Shown: positions 55,629 through 64,000 of the stretch, piece by piece | How the letters are laid out: every line of letters begins with the position of its first letter | How positions within the stretch are numbered: the first letter of the stretch is position 1 | Assembly (NCBI GenBank): GCA_047777415.1 | Contig: JBKEEO010000002.1 | Location: forward strand, 496,001 to 560,000 | Direction: 5' to 3' | Length of the DNA stretch: 64,000 nt | DNA from: Caproicibacter sp047777415 | GTDB taxonomy: Bacteria > Bacillota > Clostridia > Oscillospirales > Acutalibacteraceae | The notes under the pieces: generated by a model | The model's database searches: none | Seen by the model: the letters and a program-made list of their open reading frames with translations, nothing else | Told to the model about the DNA's origin: nothing | Position numbers and translations under genes: made by a program

Positions 55629-56308
55629 TTTCGGTTGCTATTGATGGGCCTGCCGGAGCAGGGAAGAGCACCGTCGCCAGACAAGCGGCAAAAATTCTAG
55701 GATTTATTTATGTTGATACCGGAGCACTGTACCGTGCTATCGGTCTTCACATGCTGCAAAAAAAAATTAATCCGGCAGACAAAGATGCTGTCTGTTCGGA
55801 ACTTTCTTATGTCGATGTTAAGCTTACTTTTCAAAACGGGGAGCAGAAAGTGCTGCTCTGCGGTATGGACGTAACTGCAAATATTCGTTCGGAAGAGGTT
55901 TCTGTTGCAGCTTCCACAGTTTCGGCAATACCGGAGGTACGTCAGTTTTTATTTTCGATGCAACGAGAAATTGCGCAGCAACAGAATGTTATCATGGATG
56001 GCCGTGATATAGGCACGGTGGTACTTCCGAAAGCCCAGGTTAAAATATTTTTAACCGCCTCACCACAAGAACGTGCCCAAAGAAGATACCAAGAATTGTT
56101 GCAAAAAAAGTGCAGCGTAAAATATGAGGATGTTTTAAATGACATGATACAGCGTGACTACAATGATTCCCATCGCGAGGTCGCCCCGTTAGTTCCCGCG
56201 CAAGATGCCATTACAATCGATACAACAGGCATGACGCTGGAACAATCTATTTCACAAGTGGTGAAAACCATACGGCAGAACTTGAAAATTTCAAATGAAA
56301 AACGGTGA
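55625..56308 (+). CDS. cmk: Cytidylate kinase
   Basis: Cmk phosphorylates CMP and dCMP. The P-loop is AIDGPAGAGKSTVARQAAK at the start, followed by YVDTGALYRAIGLHML, MDGRDIGTVVLPKAQVKIFL near residue 124, and the lid QERAQRRYQEL and RDYNDSHREVAPL. Length is 227 residues. It overlaps the flavoprotein gene by four bases. The cmk-plsC-ispH/rpsA order is shared by many Firmicutes. Confidence 0.95.
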   Translation: MISVAIDGPAGAGKSTVARQAAKILGFIYVDTGALYRAIGLHMLQKKINPADKDAVCSELSYVDVKLTFQNGEQKVLLCGMDVTANIRSEEVSVAASTVSAIPEVRQFLFSMQREIAQQQNVIMDGRDIGTVVLPKAQVKIFLTASPQERAQRRYQELLQKKCSVKYEDVLNDMIQRDYNDSHREVAPLVPAQDAITIDTTGMTLEQSISQVVKTIRQNLKISNEKR

Positions 56309-56312
56309 AAAT

Positions 56313-56954
56313 ATGAAACGTACACCACTTTATTCGTTTGCAAGAACATTTTTACCATGGTTTTTTCGTACATTAATGCCCATTCGGGTTAGAAATGCAG
56401 AAAATCTGCCACAAAGTGGTAAGGCTATTCTGTGCTGTAATCATATGAGCATGACGGATCCTCTTCGTCTTGCGTTTAGCCAGAAACGTCAGATATTTTT
56501 TATGGCTAAAGAAGAACTTTTCCATAACAAACTGGTATCTGCTGTTCTCACTGCACTTGGTGCTTTTCCTGTTTCCAGGGGAAAAGGTGATAAGAATGCC
56601 ATTCATACTGCTCAAGAAATTTTAAACAGCGGGCAAATTTTGGGTATTTTTATTGAAGGAACTCGAAGCAAAGACGGCAACTTTCTCAGGCCAAAATCCG
56701 GGGCGGTTATGTTGGCACACAACTGTCATGCTCCAATTGTGCCATGTTGTATCACACCCAAAAAAGGCAGAATGCCAAGACTGTTTCATGCGTGTTATGT
56801 TTCGTATGGTGCTCCCATTTCTGAGGAAGAGCTTGGAATTCAAAATGGGACTCCTTCGGAATATAAAAACGCGAGCTTGTTGGTGATGAGTCGCATTGCG
56901 CAGTTGCGTGAAGATGATTATAAAAAGTCCACAGGTGGCATGCAGAACAAATGA
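56313..56954 (+). CDS. plsC: 1-acyl-sn-glycerol-3-phosphate acyltransferase, copy 1
   Basis: PlsC acylates lysophosphatidic acid at the membrane. The acyltransferase motif is CCNHMSMTDPL (HX4D), followed by FMAKEELF, GAFPVSRGKGD and the phosphate-binding FIEGTRSKDGNF. About 213 residues. A second ATG lies 18 bases upstream and overlaps cmk; I prefer the ATG after GGTGA, though the SD is weak for both. Its stop overlaps a second plsC gene by four bases. The ancestral motif glutamate (EGTR) is kept here, unlike in copy 2. Confidence 0.85.
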   Translation: MKRTPLYSFARTFLPWFFRTLMPIRVRNAENLPQSGKAILCCNHMSMTDPLRLAFSQKRQIFFMAKEELFHNKLVSAVLTALGAFPVSRGKGDKNAIHTAQEILNSGQILGIFIEGTRSKDGNFLRPKSGAVMLAHNCHAPIVPCCITPKKGRMPRLFHACYVSYGAPISEEELGIQNGTPSEYKNASLLVMSRIAQLREDDYKKSTGGMQNK

Positions 56955-57562
56955 AGGAAAGTTGTTTTTATACCTCATTAGTGCGTATTTTTGGGCCGAT
57001 AGTCAAAGGTTTGTTCCGAGTTCAATATGAAAATGTGGACAATATTCCGAAAAATGGAAGGTTGATTGTATGCTGCAATCATTTGTCCGTTGTTGATCCA
57101 ATTTTGTTGGCTTTGCCATTTCGGCGGCAAATTCGCTATATGGCAAAATCTGAACTGTTTACGGAGCATGGAAAGCTGTTTCGGAATCTCTTGTATGCCC
57201 TCGGTGCTTTTCCAGTCAGACGGAACAAAGGAGATACAGCTTCGGTAAAGACTGCGCAAAATATTTTGCAAGATGGGGGTACAGTAGGAATTTTTCCTCA
57301 GGGCGGATGTTTTCCAGGTAATAACATAACTCGGTTAAAAGCAGGAGCTGCAATGATTGCTGCTAAAACACAAACGCCAATACTGCCTGCCGTTATTCTC
57401 TGCCGTGAAAAACCACGTCCACTGCACAGGACGGTAATCCGTTTTGGTGAGCTTATTACCATTGAACAGTTTCCTCAGAAAAATGATGGTTCTTATGATA
57501 TTAAGCAACTGATCAATATATTACGAGAAAAAATGAATAGATTGCTTGGGGTGGCATTGTGA
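56951..57562 (+). CDS. plsC: 1-acyl-sn-glycerol-3-phosphate acyltransferase, copy 2 (altered motif)
   Basis: The second acyltransferase of 203 residues keeps CCNHLSVVDPILLAL (HX4D), YMAKSELF and GAFPVRRNKGD. In place of the FPEGTR motif it has FPQGGCFPGNN: Gln replaces the Glu that is nearly invariant in PlsC. The change may shift specificity or lower activity. Its start overlaps copy 1 by four bases and its stop overlaps ispH-rpsA by four bases. The two copies are too diverged to be a recent duplication. Confidence 0.8.
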   Translation: MKESCFYTSLVRIFGPIVKGLFRVQYENVDNIPKNGRLIVCCNHLSVVDPILLALPFRRQIRYMAKSELFTEHGKLFRNLLYALGAFPVRRNKGDTASVKTAQNILQDGGTVGIFPQGGCFPGNNITRLKAGAAMIAAKTQTPILPAVILCREKPRPLHRTVIRFGELITIEQFPQKNDGSYDIKQLINILREKMNRLLGVAL

Positions 57563-59544
57563 AAATTATAGTTGCAAAATCCGCAGGATTCTGCTTTGGA
57601 GTGAACCGCGCGGTCCAGACGGTTAGTAAATTGTTAGACGAGGGAAAGCAAGTTTGTACTCTTGGCCAGATTATTCATAATCCGCAAACGTTGCGCTGTT
57701 TTGAACAACGAGGCGTAAAAATTGTCGATAAACCGGAGGAAGTACCCTCTGGGGCAACTTTAGTTATTCGTTCCCATGGAGTTGCAGACAGTGTTATAAA
57801 AGAACTTGAACGCAGACAAATTCAATATTACAACGCCACCTGCCCATTTGTGCAAAAAATTCAAAAAATAGTCGCTGATGCGTCAAAACAGGGACAAACG
57901 GTTTTGATTGCAGGGGATGCAACTCATCCGGAGGTACAGGGAATCATCGGCCATTGCTGCGAACGCTACTTTGTGTTCAAAAATGCTAATGAACTGCAAA
58001 AAATTTTAGAACATGCTCCATTTGGTGCTAACGACCCCATTTGTGTGGTTGCACAAACGACATTTAGTGTGAATGAATGGGAAAATTGTTTGAAAATCAT
58101 CAAAAGGGTATATACAAATGCCGCAGTTTTTGATACAATATGTAATGCAACTGCGATACGTCAGTCGGAAGCGGCCGAACTGTCGCGGCAATGCGACGCT
58201 ATGATTATCATTGGCGGAAGGCAGAGTTCCAATACCGCCAAGCTTTTTGAATTGTGCAAAAAGAACTGCGCCGCATATCTTGTCGAATCTGCGGACGAGC
58301 TTCCGCTGCCGGCCCTGAAGCGGGCTGAGTGCATTGGCATTACTGCGGGCGCGTCGACGCCGGCAAGCATTATAAAGGAGGTACTTGATACCATGTCAGA
58401 ATTAAACCAGGGTGCCGGTCCCAAAGAGAATAATACCGAGGGAAGCTTTGAGGAGATGCTCGAAGAATCTCTCAAAAATTTAAATACAGACGAGAAGGTT
58501 CACGGTGTTGTTGTTGGAGTGACCCCGAGTGAAGTCTTGGTGGATGTGGGAAGAAAACAGGCGGGATATATCCCGGCATCTGAGCTTTCCGCCGATCCTA
58601 ATGTAAGGCCGGAAGATGTGGTCAAAGTTGGAGATGAACTTGATCTTCTCATCATGCGCACAAATGACCAGGAAGGCACTATCATGCTTTCTAAAAAGCG
58701 TATGGATGCCAATAAAGGCTGGGAAAAGATTGTTGCCGCAGAAGAGGATCAGTCTGTTCTTGAAGGTGTAGTTACAGAAATTGTAAAAGGTGGACTCATT
58801 GCCGTAACAAACGGTGTGCGTGTATTTATTCCCGCATCACAAGCGACGGCATCCCGTAACGATCCGATTGAGGACCTCCTGAAGAAAGATGTTAAATTCC
58901 GCATTATAGAAGTCAACCGCGGCAGAAAACGCGCAGTTGGTTCTATTCGTTCTGTTCTCAAAGATGAGCGGAAGAAGCTGGCGGAAAAATTCTGGGCAAC
59001 AGCAGAGGTTGGAAATGTTTACACGGGTGTTGTCAAATCCTTGACTTCTTATGGTGCTTTTGTTGACCTCGGTGGAATTGATGGCATGATCCACATTTCC
59101 GAACTGTCTTGGACCAGGATTAAGCATCCTTCTGAAGTGGTAAATGTCGGGGATCAAGTAACGGTTTATGTAAAAGGGCTTGATCAGGAAAATGGCAAGA
59201 TTTCACTTGGCTACAAAAAGCCGGAAGATAATCCGTGGGAGATTCTAAAACGCGAATATCCGGTAGGCAGTGTTGTTGATGTTAAAATTGTCGGCATAAC
59301 TACTTTCGGTGCATTTGCTCAGGTCATTCCCGGCATCGATGGCTTAATCCATATTTCTCAAATTGCTGACCATCGGATTGAAAAACCGCAGGATGTTCTG
59401 AAAATTAATGATGTTGTGAAGGCCAAAATTACAGATATTGATTTTGACAATCACCGTGTAAGCCTTTCAATCCGCGCATTGCTGGAACAAGAAAAGGAAA
59501 ATGAACAGCCCGCGGAACCCGCTAAGGTTGAAACGGAAGAATAA
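57559..59544 (+). CDS. ispH-rpsA: Bifunctional IspH / ribosomal protein S1
   Basis: Residues 1-282 form 4-hydroxy-3-methylbut-2-enyl diphosphate reductase, the last enzyme of the MEP isoprenoid pathway, with cluster cysteines in SAGFCFGV (12), NATCPFVQ and TICNATAIRQ, and the RSHG and GDATHPEVQG motifs. Four S1 RNA-binding domains follow at about 312-380, 398-466, 483-553 and 567-640, and an acidic tail. The fusion is known in Clostridia. The GTG start overlaps plsC copy 2. At the junction (58374-58393) AAAGGAGG and an in-frame ATG could start free S1 of 383 residues. Confidence 0.93.
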   Translation: MKIIVAKSAGFCFGVNRAVQTVSKLLDEGKQVCTLGQIIHNPQTLRCFEQRGVKIVDKPEEVPSGATLVIRSHGVADSVIKELERRQIQYYNATCPFVQKIQKIVADASKQGQTVLIAGDATHPEVQGIIGHCCERYFVFKNANELQKILEHAPFGANDPICVVAQTTFSVNEWENCLKIIKRVYTNAAVFDTICNATAIRQSEAAELSRQCDAMIIIGGRQSSNTAKLFELCKKNCAAYLVESADELPLPALKRAECIGITAGASTPASIIKEVLDTMSELNQGAGPKENNTEGSFEEMLEESLKNLNTDEKVHGVVVGVTPSEVLVDVGRKQAGYIPASELSADPNVRPEDVVKVGDELDLLIMRTNDQEGTIMLSKKRMDANKGWEKIVAAEEDQSVLEGVVTEIVKGGLIAVTNGVRVFIPASQATASRNDPIEDLLKKDVKFRIIEVNRGRKRAVGSIRSVLKDERKKLAEKFWATAEVGNVYTGVVKSLTSYGAFVDLGGIDGMIHISELSWTRIKHPSEVVNVGDQVTVYVKGLDQENGKISLGYKKPEDNPWEILKREYPVGSVVDVKIVGITTFGAFAQVIPGIDGLIHISQIADHRIEKPQDVLKINDVVKAKITDIDFDNHRVSLSIRALLEQEKENEQPAEPAKVETEE

Positions 59545-59569
59545 TGACTTCATACTCTAGATGAACAAC

Positions 59570-59605
59570 GGGCACAAAGATTCGAAAGTATCTTTGTGCC
59601 CGTTT
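59570..59605 (+). terminator. Terminator after ispH-rpsA
   Basis: GGGCACAAAGAT and ATCTTTGTGCCC arms followed by GTTTTATTC. Confidence 0.9.
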
Positions 59606-59666
59606 TATTCACAAAATAATTCCTTCCGGTATATTATGCAGTAGTATACTTCGGGAGGTGCACCCC

Positions 59667-60296
59667 ATGAGGCACAGAAGAAGATATCCAATGCCTGTTC
59701 GGGGAAAGCTTGTACTGTTTGCATTCATTTGCTTCGTATTTTTTTGGATCTTCAGTAGTCAAATTAGGCCTGTCATTGAATCCATAACAGCAAATGAAGC
59801 GAAAATCAAATCGGTGGATACAATCAACAATGCCGTTATGCAGGAATTGAATCAAGATAATATTACTTATAACGACTTAATTACCGTAGAACGTGGAAGT
59901 AATGGCAATGTTTTGGCTATTACAACTAATATGGTTAAAATGAACGAACTAAAAGCTGAAATTATTTCGGATATTCAAGAAAAATTGAACAATGATACAT
60001 ATACAACCGTTTGGGTTCCCATTGGAACATTGCTTGGCGGGGACTTTTTTCACGGTAAAGGTCCGAGGATTGCATTGAAAGCCTCCCTTTCCGGAAATGT
60101 GACAGCTCAGTTTAACAGTACCTTAACTTCCGCCGGCATCAACCAAACTAAACATCAAATCTATTTAGATATTAGTACAAGTATTTATTCCTTTTTACCT
60201 GGATTTGATACAACGACAGATGTTCACACGAATATCCTTGTCGCAGAAACGGTAATTGTCGGCTCAGTGCCGCAGGTGGTTGCCAATTTAAACTAA
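59667..60296 (+). CDS. yunB: Sporulation protein YunB
   Basis: YunB is a mother-cell-expressed sporulation protein of unknown biochemistry. A basic start (RHRRRYPMPVRGK) and a membrane segment (about residues 13-32) precede the extracytoplasmic part. The sequence ITANEAKIKSVDTINNAVMQ, VPIGTLLGGDFFHGKGPRI and FNSTLTSAGINQTKHQIYL is family-typical. About 209 residues. GGGAGGTGC precedes the ATG, seven bases away. No clear SigE-type promoter is visible. It stands alone between the ispH-rpsA terminator and ligA. Confidence 0.9.
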   Translation: MRHRRRYPMPVRGKLVLFAFICFVFFWIFSSQIRPVIESITANEAKIKSVDTINNAVMQELNQDNITYNDLITVERGSNGNVLAITTNMVKMNELKAEIISDIQEKLNNDTYTTVWVPIGTLLGGDFFHGKGPRIALKASLSGNVTAQFNSTLTSAGINQTKHQIYLDISTSIYSFLPGFDTTTDVHTNILVAETVIVGSVPQVVANLN

Positions 60297-60329
60297 GGTT
60301 CTGAAAAATTACGCAGGAGGCTGAAAGCA

Positions 60330-62312
60330 TTGGAATTGGAAGAAGCAAGGCGTTTGGCTAAGCAGCTTGCTGAACAGATCCGATATCATAACCATAAATA
60401 TTATGTTGAGGATTCACCGGAAATTGATGATTTTGAGTATGATAAACTGTATAGACAACTCGAACAGCTTGAAGCCAGCTTTCCAGAGCTGATAACACCG
60501 GATTCTCCAACGCAAACGGTGGGAGGAGAGGCACTGAATAAATTTTCTCCCGTTACTCATACAGTTCCGATGGAAAGTTTGCATGATTCGTTTTCCGAAG
60601 AAGAACTGCGGGATTTTGATAGGAGAGTTCGCTCAGCTGTAGAATCCCCCGTTTACATCGTAGAACCAAAATTCGATGGTCTCTCGGTTTCCGCAGAATA
60701 TAGAAATGGCATATTTGTACGTGGGTCAACGCGCGGTGACGGAACAGTGGGGGAGGATATTACAGAGAACCTACGCACAATTCGCAGCTTGCCGAAGAAA
60801 TTGAAACAGCCTTTGCCGTTTTTGGAAGTACGCGGAGAAGTTTACATGTCACATCGCAGCTTTCTCAAACTCTCTGCTCGGCAGGAACTGGAAGGGGAAA
60901 AACCGTTTAAAAATCCTCGCAATGCAGCAGCTGGCTCTCTAAGACAGAAAAATGCAAAGATAACCGCTGCACGGGAACTGGATATTTTTGTATTTAATGT
61001 TCAGCAAGTATCGGGAATCGATTTGCAAGGGCATCAACAATCGTTGGTTTTTTTAGAAGAACTAGGATTTCCGGTACCGCCATTTTATAAAGTTTGTCAC
61101 ACGATTGATGAGGTTTTGGAGGAAATCAATCGCATCGGAGAACTCCGTGGAAGTCTAGAGTACTCAATTGATGGTGCTGTTGTAAAGGTAGATTCCTTTG
61201 CACAAAGAAGAATTCTTGGAAGCACCGCAAAATTTCCCAGGTGGGCGGAAGCTTTTAAATACCCGCCGGAGGAGAAGAGCACAAAACTTTTGAATATAGA
61301 AATAAATGTTGGCCGTACGGGAGTGTTGACGCCGATTGGAATTTTTGAACCGGTAGAATTGGCTGGTACGACAGTGAGTCGAGCGACACTCCATAATCAA
61401 GATTTTATAGAAGAAAAGGGACTCTGCATCGGAGATACCGTTATATTGCGAAAAGCAGGGGAAATCATACCGGAAGTCGTCCGTGTTGTCAACCACACAG
61501 AAAATGCCATTCCTTTTTCAATGCCGTCGGTATGTCCTTCCTGCGGGGCACCTGTGGTGAGGGAGAAAAGTGAAGCAGCGATTCGCTGCACCAATCCGGA
61601 ATGCCCGGCACAGCTTTTGCGTCACCTCATTCATTTTTGCAGCCGTGATGCTATGGATATTGATGGTATGGGGCCTGCTGTTATTGAACAGCTGGTAGAT
61701 AAAAACTTAATTCGTTCTCCTGCTGACCTTTATTTTCTAACACGTGAGCAAATTCTCCAATTGGAGCGCAAGGGAGAAAAATCAGCGGATAATTTGATGA
61801 ATGCGCTTCAAAAGTCAAAGCAAAATGATTTGTATCGACTTCTTTTTGCATTAGGTATTCCTCATGTAGGATTAAAAGCAGCTAAATTGCTGTCTGCTCG
61901 TTTCAGAACCATGAAAGGTATTTTTGAGGCAACAGAGGAAGAAATTGCAGCAGTTGATGGTATTGGAGGCATTATTGCCCACAGTGTGCGACAATTTTTT
62001 GATTTGCCAAATACAGCACATTTAATTGGGCGCCTTCAAGATGCAGGAGTTAATATGAAATGTCTGACGGTAACCGATGACAACCGTTTTCAAGGGAAGA
62101 CATTCGTTCTAACCGGCACACTGCCGAATCTGACTCGATCTCAAGCAACCGAACTGATTGAAAAACACGGTGGCAAAGTTAGCAGCAGTGTCTCCAAAAA
62201 GACCTACTATGTACTAGCGGGAGAAGACGCCGGCAGCAAATTAGCAAAAGCCCAGCGGCTTGGCATTACGATTATTTCGGAGCAGGATTTAGAAAATATG
62301 CTGCAGAATTAA
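60330..62312 (+). CDS. ligA: NAD-dependent DNA ligase
   Basis: LigA seals nicks during replication and repair. In order: the Ia domain (RYHNHKYYVEDSPEIDDFEYD), adenylation lysine in EPKFDGLS near residue 114, RNAAAGSLRQ, the OB fold (RTGVLTPIGIFEPV), a four-cysteine zinc finger (CPSCGAPVVR and CTNPECPAQ), helix-hairpin-helix repeats and the BRCT domain (GKTFVLTGTLPNLTRSQA). At 660 residues it is complete. The TTG start has AGGAGG nine bases upstream. A bidirectional terminator follows. Confidence 0.96.
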   Translation: MELEEARRLAKQLAEQIRYHNHKYYVEDSPEIDDFEYDKLYRQLEQLEASFPELITPDSPTQTVGGEALNKFSPVTHTVPMESLHDSFSEEELRDFDRRVRSAVESPVYIVEPKFDGLSVSAEYRNGIFVRGSTRGDGTVGEDITENLRTIRSLPKKLKQPLPFLEVRGEVYMSHRSFLKLSARQELEGEKPFKNPRNAAAGSLRQKNAKITAARELDIFVFNVQQVSGIDLQGHQQSLVFLEELGFPVPPFYKVCHTIDEVLEEINRIGELRGSLEYSIDGAVVKVDSFAQRRILGSTAKFPRWAEAFKYPPEEKSTKLLNIEINVGRTGVLTPIGIFEPVELAGTTVSRATLHNQDFIEEKGLCIGDTVILRKAGEIIPEVVRVVNHTENAIPFSMPSVCPSCGAPVVREKSEAAIRCTNPECPAQLLRHLIHFCSRDAMDIDGMGPAVIEQLVDKNLIRSPADLYFLTREQILQLERKGEKSADNLMNALQKSKQNDLYRLLFALGIPHVGLKAAKLLSARFRTMKGIFEATEEEIAAVDGIGGIIAHSVRQFFDLPNTAHLIGRLQDAGVNMKCLTVTDDNRFQGKTFVLTGTLPNLTRSQATELIEKHGGKVSSSVSKKTYYVLAGEDAGSKLAKAQRLGITIISEQDLENMLQN

Positions 62313-62384
62313 TAGAAGCGGTTCCAATGAATTTGACAGCACTAATCGATGGTTTTATATTCGTAAAGTAAAATTTACATTACT

Positions 62385-62427
62385 CAAAAAATTCTCTGGT
62401 TTCTAAACGGAACCAGAGAATTTTTTG
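62385..62427. terminator. Terminator between ligA and spoIIIAA
   Basis: AAAAAATTCTCTGGTT and AACCAGAGAATTTTTT arms around a short loop form a nearly symmetric terminator usable on either strand. Confidence 0.9.
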
Positions 62428-62532
62428 CTTTAGGCAGAAGTTATTTTAATGAACCCTTCATCAGAAGATAATTTTTTGTTCTAACCTTTTCAGATTGTCC
62501 ATATCTATTTGATGAAGGGAGAGGACAAGTCG

Positions 62533-63540
62533 ATGGTTGAAGAAAAGGACGAGCGGTTTGATACCGCAGCAAAATGGATTTGTGAGCGAATTCATAGAGC
62601 TCTGATGAATCTGCCTGTAGACGTTAAAAAACACACGCAGGAAATCCGCTTGCGAATTAATCAGCCGGTTTGTATCAGCTGTGCGGAAGGAACTTATTTT
62701 TTAGGGACTAATGGAGAACTGACCTGTAGACCCACTAACGGATCATTAGTGGCTGAGCCAAAAGATATGGAAGATAGCTTTCGGAATTTATGCAGCTATT
62801 CCATATATAGTCATGAAAATGAAATAAAGAACGGGTATATCACTTTAAGCGGCGGACATAGAGCGGGACTTTGCGGAACTGCAGTTATACAGTCGTCAAC
62901 GATCTGTTCGATTAGGAATATTTCCTCTATCAATCTAAGAATTTCACGTGAAATACCGGGGGCTGCCGATGAACTATTGAATCAGCTTGGCAAGAGTTTG
63001 AATGAAGGACTTCTGCTCGCAGGAGCTCCATCCAGTGGTAAAACAACTATTTTACGCGATATTGCACGCCAGATGTCCAGCGGTTTACGTGGAAATTTGA
63101 AAAAAGTTTCTGTGATTGACGAACGCGGGGAAATAGCTGGTACATATATGGGAATCCCTCAGAATGACTTAGGATGCTGTTGTGATGTTTTGGACGGATA
63201 TCCAAAAGCAGAGGGAATTTTGCTTGCTGTTCGTACCTTGTCACCGCAAATTGTTATATGCGATGAAATCGGTTCTGCAAGTGAAGTAAACGCAGTGGAA
63301 GAAGGATTAAATACAGGAGTTACCATGATAGCAAGCATTCACGCCGGTTCCATTGATGAACTGATGAGGCGAAAGCAGGCTCAGAAACTTTTGAGAACAG
63401 GAGCCTTTGGCAATGTTGCGGTTTTAGATGCAACACACGGACCGGGGCAAATTGCCGGAATTTATAAAGCAGGTGATTTAGTTGATAAAGCTTCTTGGAG
63501 CCCTTCTGCTGATTATGGCTGGAAGTCTTTCGGGCTATAA
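62533..63540 (+). CDS. spoIIIAA: Stage III sporulation protein AA (ATPase)
   Basis: SpoIIIAA is the secretion-type ATPase of the SpoIIIA-SpoIIQ channel that feeds the forespore. The ATPase core has the P-loop LLAGAPSSGKTTILRDIAR near residue 167 and VICDEIGSASEVNAVEEG near 245, with a His in SIHAG. Residues 85-130 contain the SHENEIKNGYITLSGGHRAG segment of the family. The ATG was chosen because GAGAGG precedes it by about eight bases; an earlier in-frame ATG or TTG lacks an SD. The product of 335 residues is normal. The promoter is not clear; the operon is normally SigE-dependent. The next gene overlaps its end by 59 bases. Confidence 0.93.
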   Translation: MVEEKDERFDTAAKWICERIHRALMNLPVDVKKHTQEIRLRINQPVCISCAEGTYFLGTNGELTCRPTNGSLVAEPKDMEDSFRNLCSYSIYSHENEIKNGYITLSGGHRAGLCGTAVIQSSTICSIRNISSINLRISREIPGAADELLNQLGKSLNEGLLLAGAPSSGKTTILRDIARQMSSGLRGNLKKVSVIDERGEIAGTYMGIPQNDLGCCCDVLDGYPKAEGILLAVRTLSPQIVICDEIGSASEVNAVEEGLNTGVTMIASIHAGSIDELMRRKQAQKLLRTGAFGNVAVLDATHGPGQIAGIYKAGDLVDKASWSPSADYGWKSFGL

Positions 63541-63979
63541 GGAATCCCATAAACTTTCCGTTCGGGTTGATAGTTTGGAGTTATTTTTGCGTTTTTTGTC
63601 CGCAGCAAAAACAGAAATTCGCTATTCAGCCGTTCCTGTTGTTCAGGTTATAAAAAGACATAGTGCTGGATTTCAATTTCTTGAAGAATGTGCAAACAAT
63701 TGCGAACAAGGCGGCAGTTTTGCCGATGCATGGAGATATACTGTGATACACTATGCAAAAAACGACGGCTTTGCTGCAAATGATATCAAGCTGTTGCTTT
63801 CCTTTGGGGAAGGATTCGGCGCAAGCGACACGGATGGTCAGATAGCCCATCTGCAGTTGTATTCCGAACTGTTTGCCACAAGTTTAAAATCTGCCCGAGA
63901 CGAACGAAACCGAAAATCCAAATTGTATCTGATGCTTGGCATTTTCGCCGGTTTATCTTCGGCGTTGCTGCTGTGCTGA
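63482..63979 (+). CDS. spoIIIAB: Stage III sporulation protein AB
   Basis: SpoIIIAB is a membrane protein of the SpoIIIA channel, distantly like type II secretion inner-membrane proteins. Hydrophobic segments at residues 2-18 and at the C-terminus (LYLMLGIFAGLSSALLLC) enclose a helical cytoplasmic part (LRFLSAAKTEIRYSAVPV, ANDIKLLLSFGEGFGASDTD). About 165 residues. The TTG start has AGGTGA six bases upstream and lies inside spoIIIAA, so the two are coupled. spoIIIAC begins 16 bases after its stop. Confidence 0.92.
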   Translation: MIKLLGALLLIMAGSLSGYKESHKLSVRVDSLELFLRFLSAAKTEIRYSAVPVVQVIKRHSAGFQFLEECANNCEQGGSFADAWRYTVIHYAKNDGFAANDIKLLLSFGEGFGASDTDGQIAHLQLYSELFATSLKSARDERNRKSKLYLMLGIFAGLSSALLLC

Positions 63980-63995
63980 AAACGGAGGAAGAAAA

Positions 63996-64000
63996 ATGGA
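63996..64000 (+). CDS. spoIIIAC: Start of the next spoIIIA gene, probably spoIIIAC (cut by window end)
   Basis: A GGAGGAAG sequence six bases before an ATG marks the next gene right after spoIIIAB. The operon order AA-AB-AC in spore formers suggests spoIIIAC. Only the first five bases are in the window, so identity rests on context. Confidence 0.55.

Overview
The window reads as a chromosomal segment of a spore-forming Clostridia, most like an Oscillospiraceae (Ruminococcaceae) bacterium. The evidence is the endospore genes (spoIIGA-sigE, sigG, ylmC/ymxH-type, yunB, spoIIIAA-AB and the first codons of spoIIIAC), the Clostridia-type fusion of IspH to ribosomal protein S1, T-box, SAM-I and FMN leaders, strong Shine-Dalgarno (SD) sequences with many TTG/GTG starts, and moderate to low GC. 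The species cannot be named from the sequence alone.

Layout. 1-600: a terminator, a relic resembling an ISL3 end, and tRNA-Thr and tRNA-Asp read leftwards from a consensus promoter. 0.6-5.6 kb: the sporulation sigma region (spoIIGA, sigE, sigG, ylmC-like), with cca and a hypoxanthine-DNA glycosylase gene on the opposite strand between sigE and sigG. 5.9-16.7 kb: metabolic genes (TtcA-like, copA-copZ, Ile-type T-box plus ilvD, hydrolase, pyk, a VanY-like protein lacking its active site, rpmE, yigZ). 16.8-33.4 kb: the information-processing core dgt-dnaG-rpoD-rrf2, then rpoB-rpoC, rpsL-rpsG-fusA and tuf. 33.4-37.6 kb: a nested insertion-sequence island. 37.5-42.3 kb: leftward ppx-ppk-pfkA. 42.5-50.7 kb: capA, two FMN riboswitches and ribU, SAM riboswitch and metK, a small membrane protein, recD2-comFC-mreB. 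51.2-53.3 kb: a DUF5685-like protein, a J-domain protein and a membrane protein. 53.5-59.5 kb: rpiR-type regulator, HI0933-type flavoprotein, cmk, two plsC genes and ispH-rpsA, nearly all overlapping. 59.6-64 kb: yunB, ligA and the start of the spoIIIA operon.

How the parts work together. The mother-cell sigma factor SigE (activated by SpoIIGA) and the forespore factor SigG sit with later-acting sporulation genes at both ends of the window. The centre holds the replication primase, the primary sigma factor, both large RNA polymerase subunits and the translation factors. Regulatory RNAs tie biosynthesis or uptake to supply: isoleucine for ilvD, FMN for ribU and S-adenosylmethionine for metK.

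The most unusual points are: (i) the IS island, where an ISL3 element inserted beside the tuf terminator, replaced the PfkA C-terminus and was later split by IS256 and IS3 copies; the displaced end of its transposase gene can be reassembled from the sequence; (ii) tandem FMN riboswitches with different expression platforms and a six-codon ORF between them; (iii) the IspH-S1 fusion, which carries an internal in-frame SD and ATG exactly at the domain junction; (iv) a VanY-family protein missing most zinc and catalytic residues; (v) a DUF5685-like protein with two aspartate-rich motifs in an operon with a cysteine-tailed J-domain protein. I found no CRISPR array, prophage or recognisable defence system.
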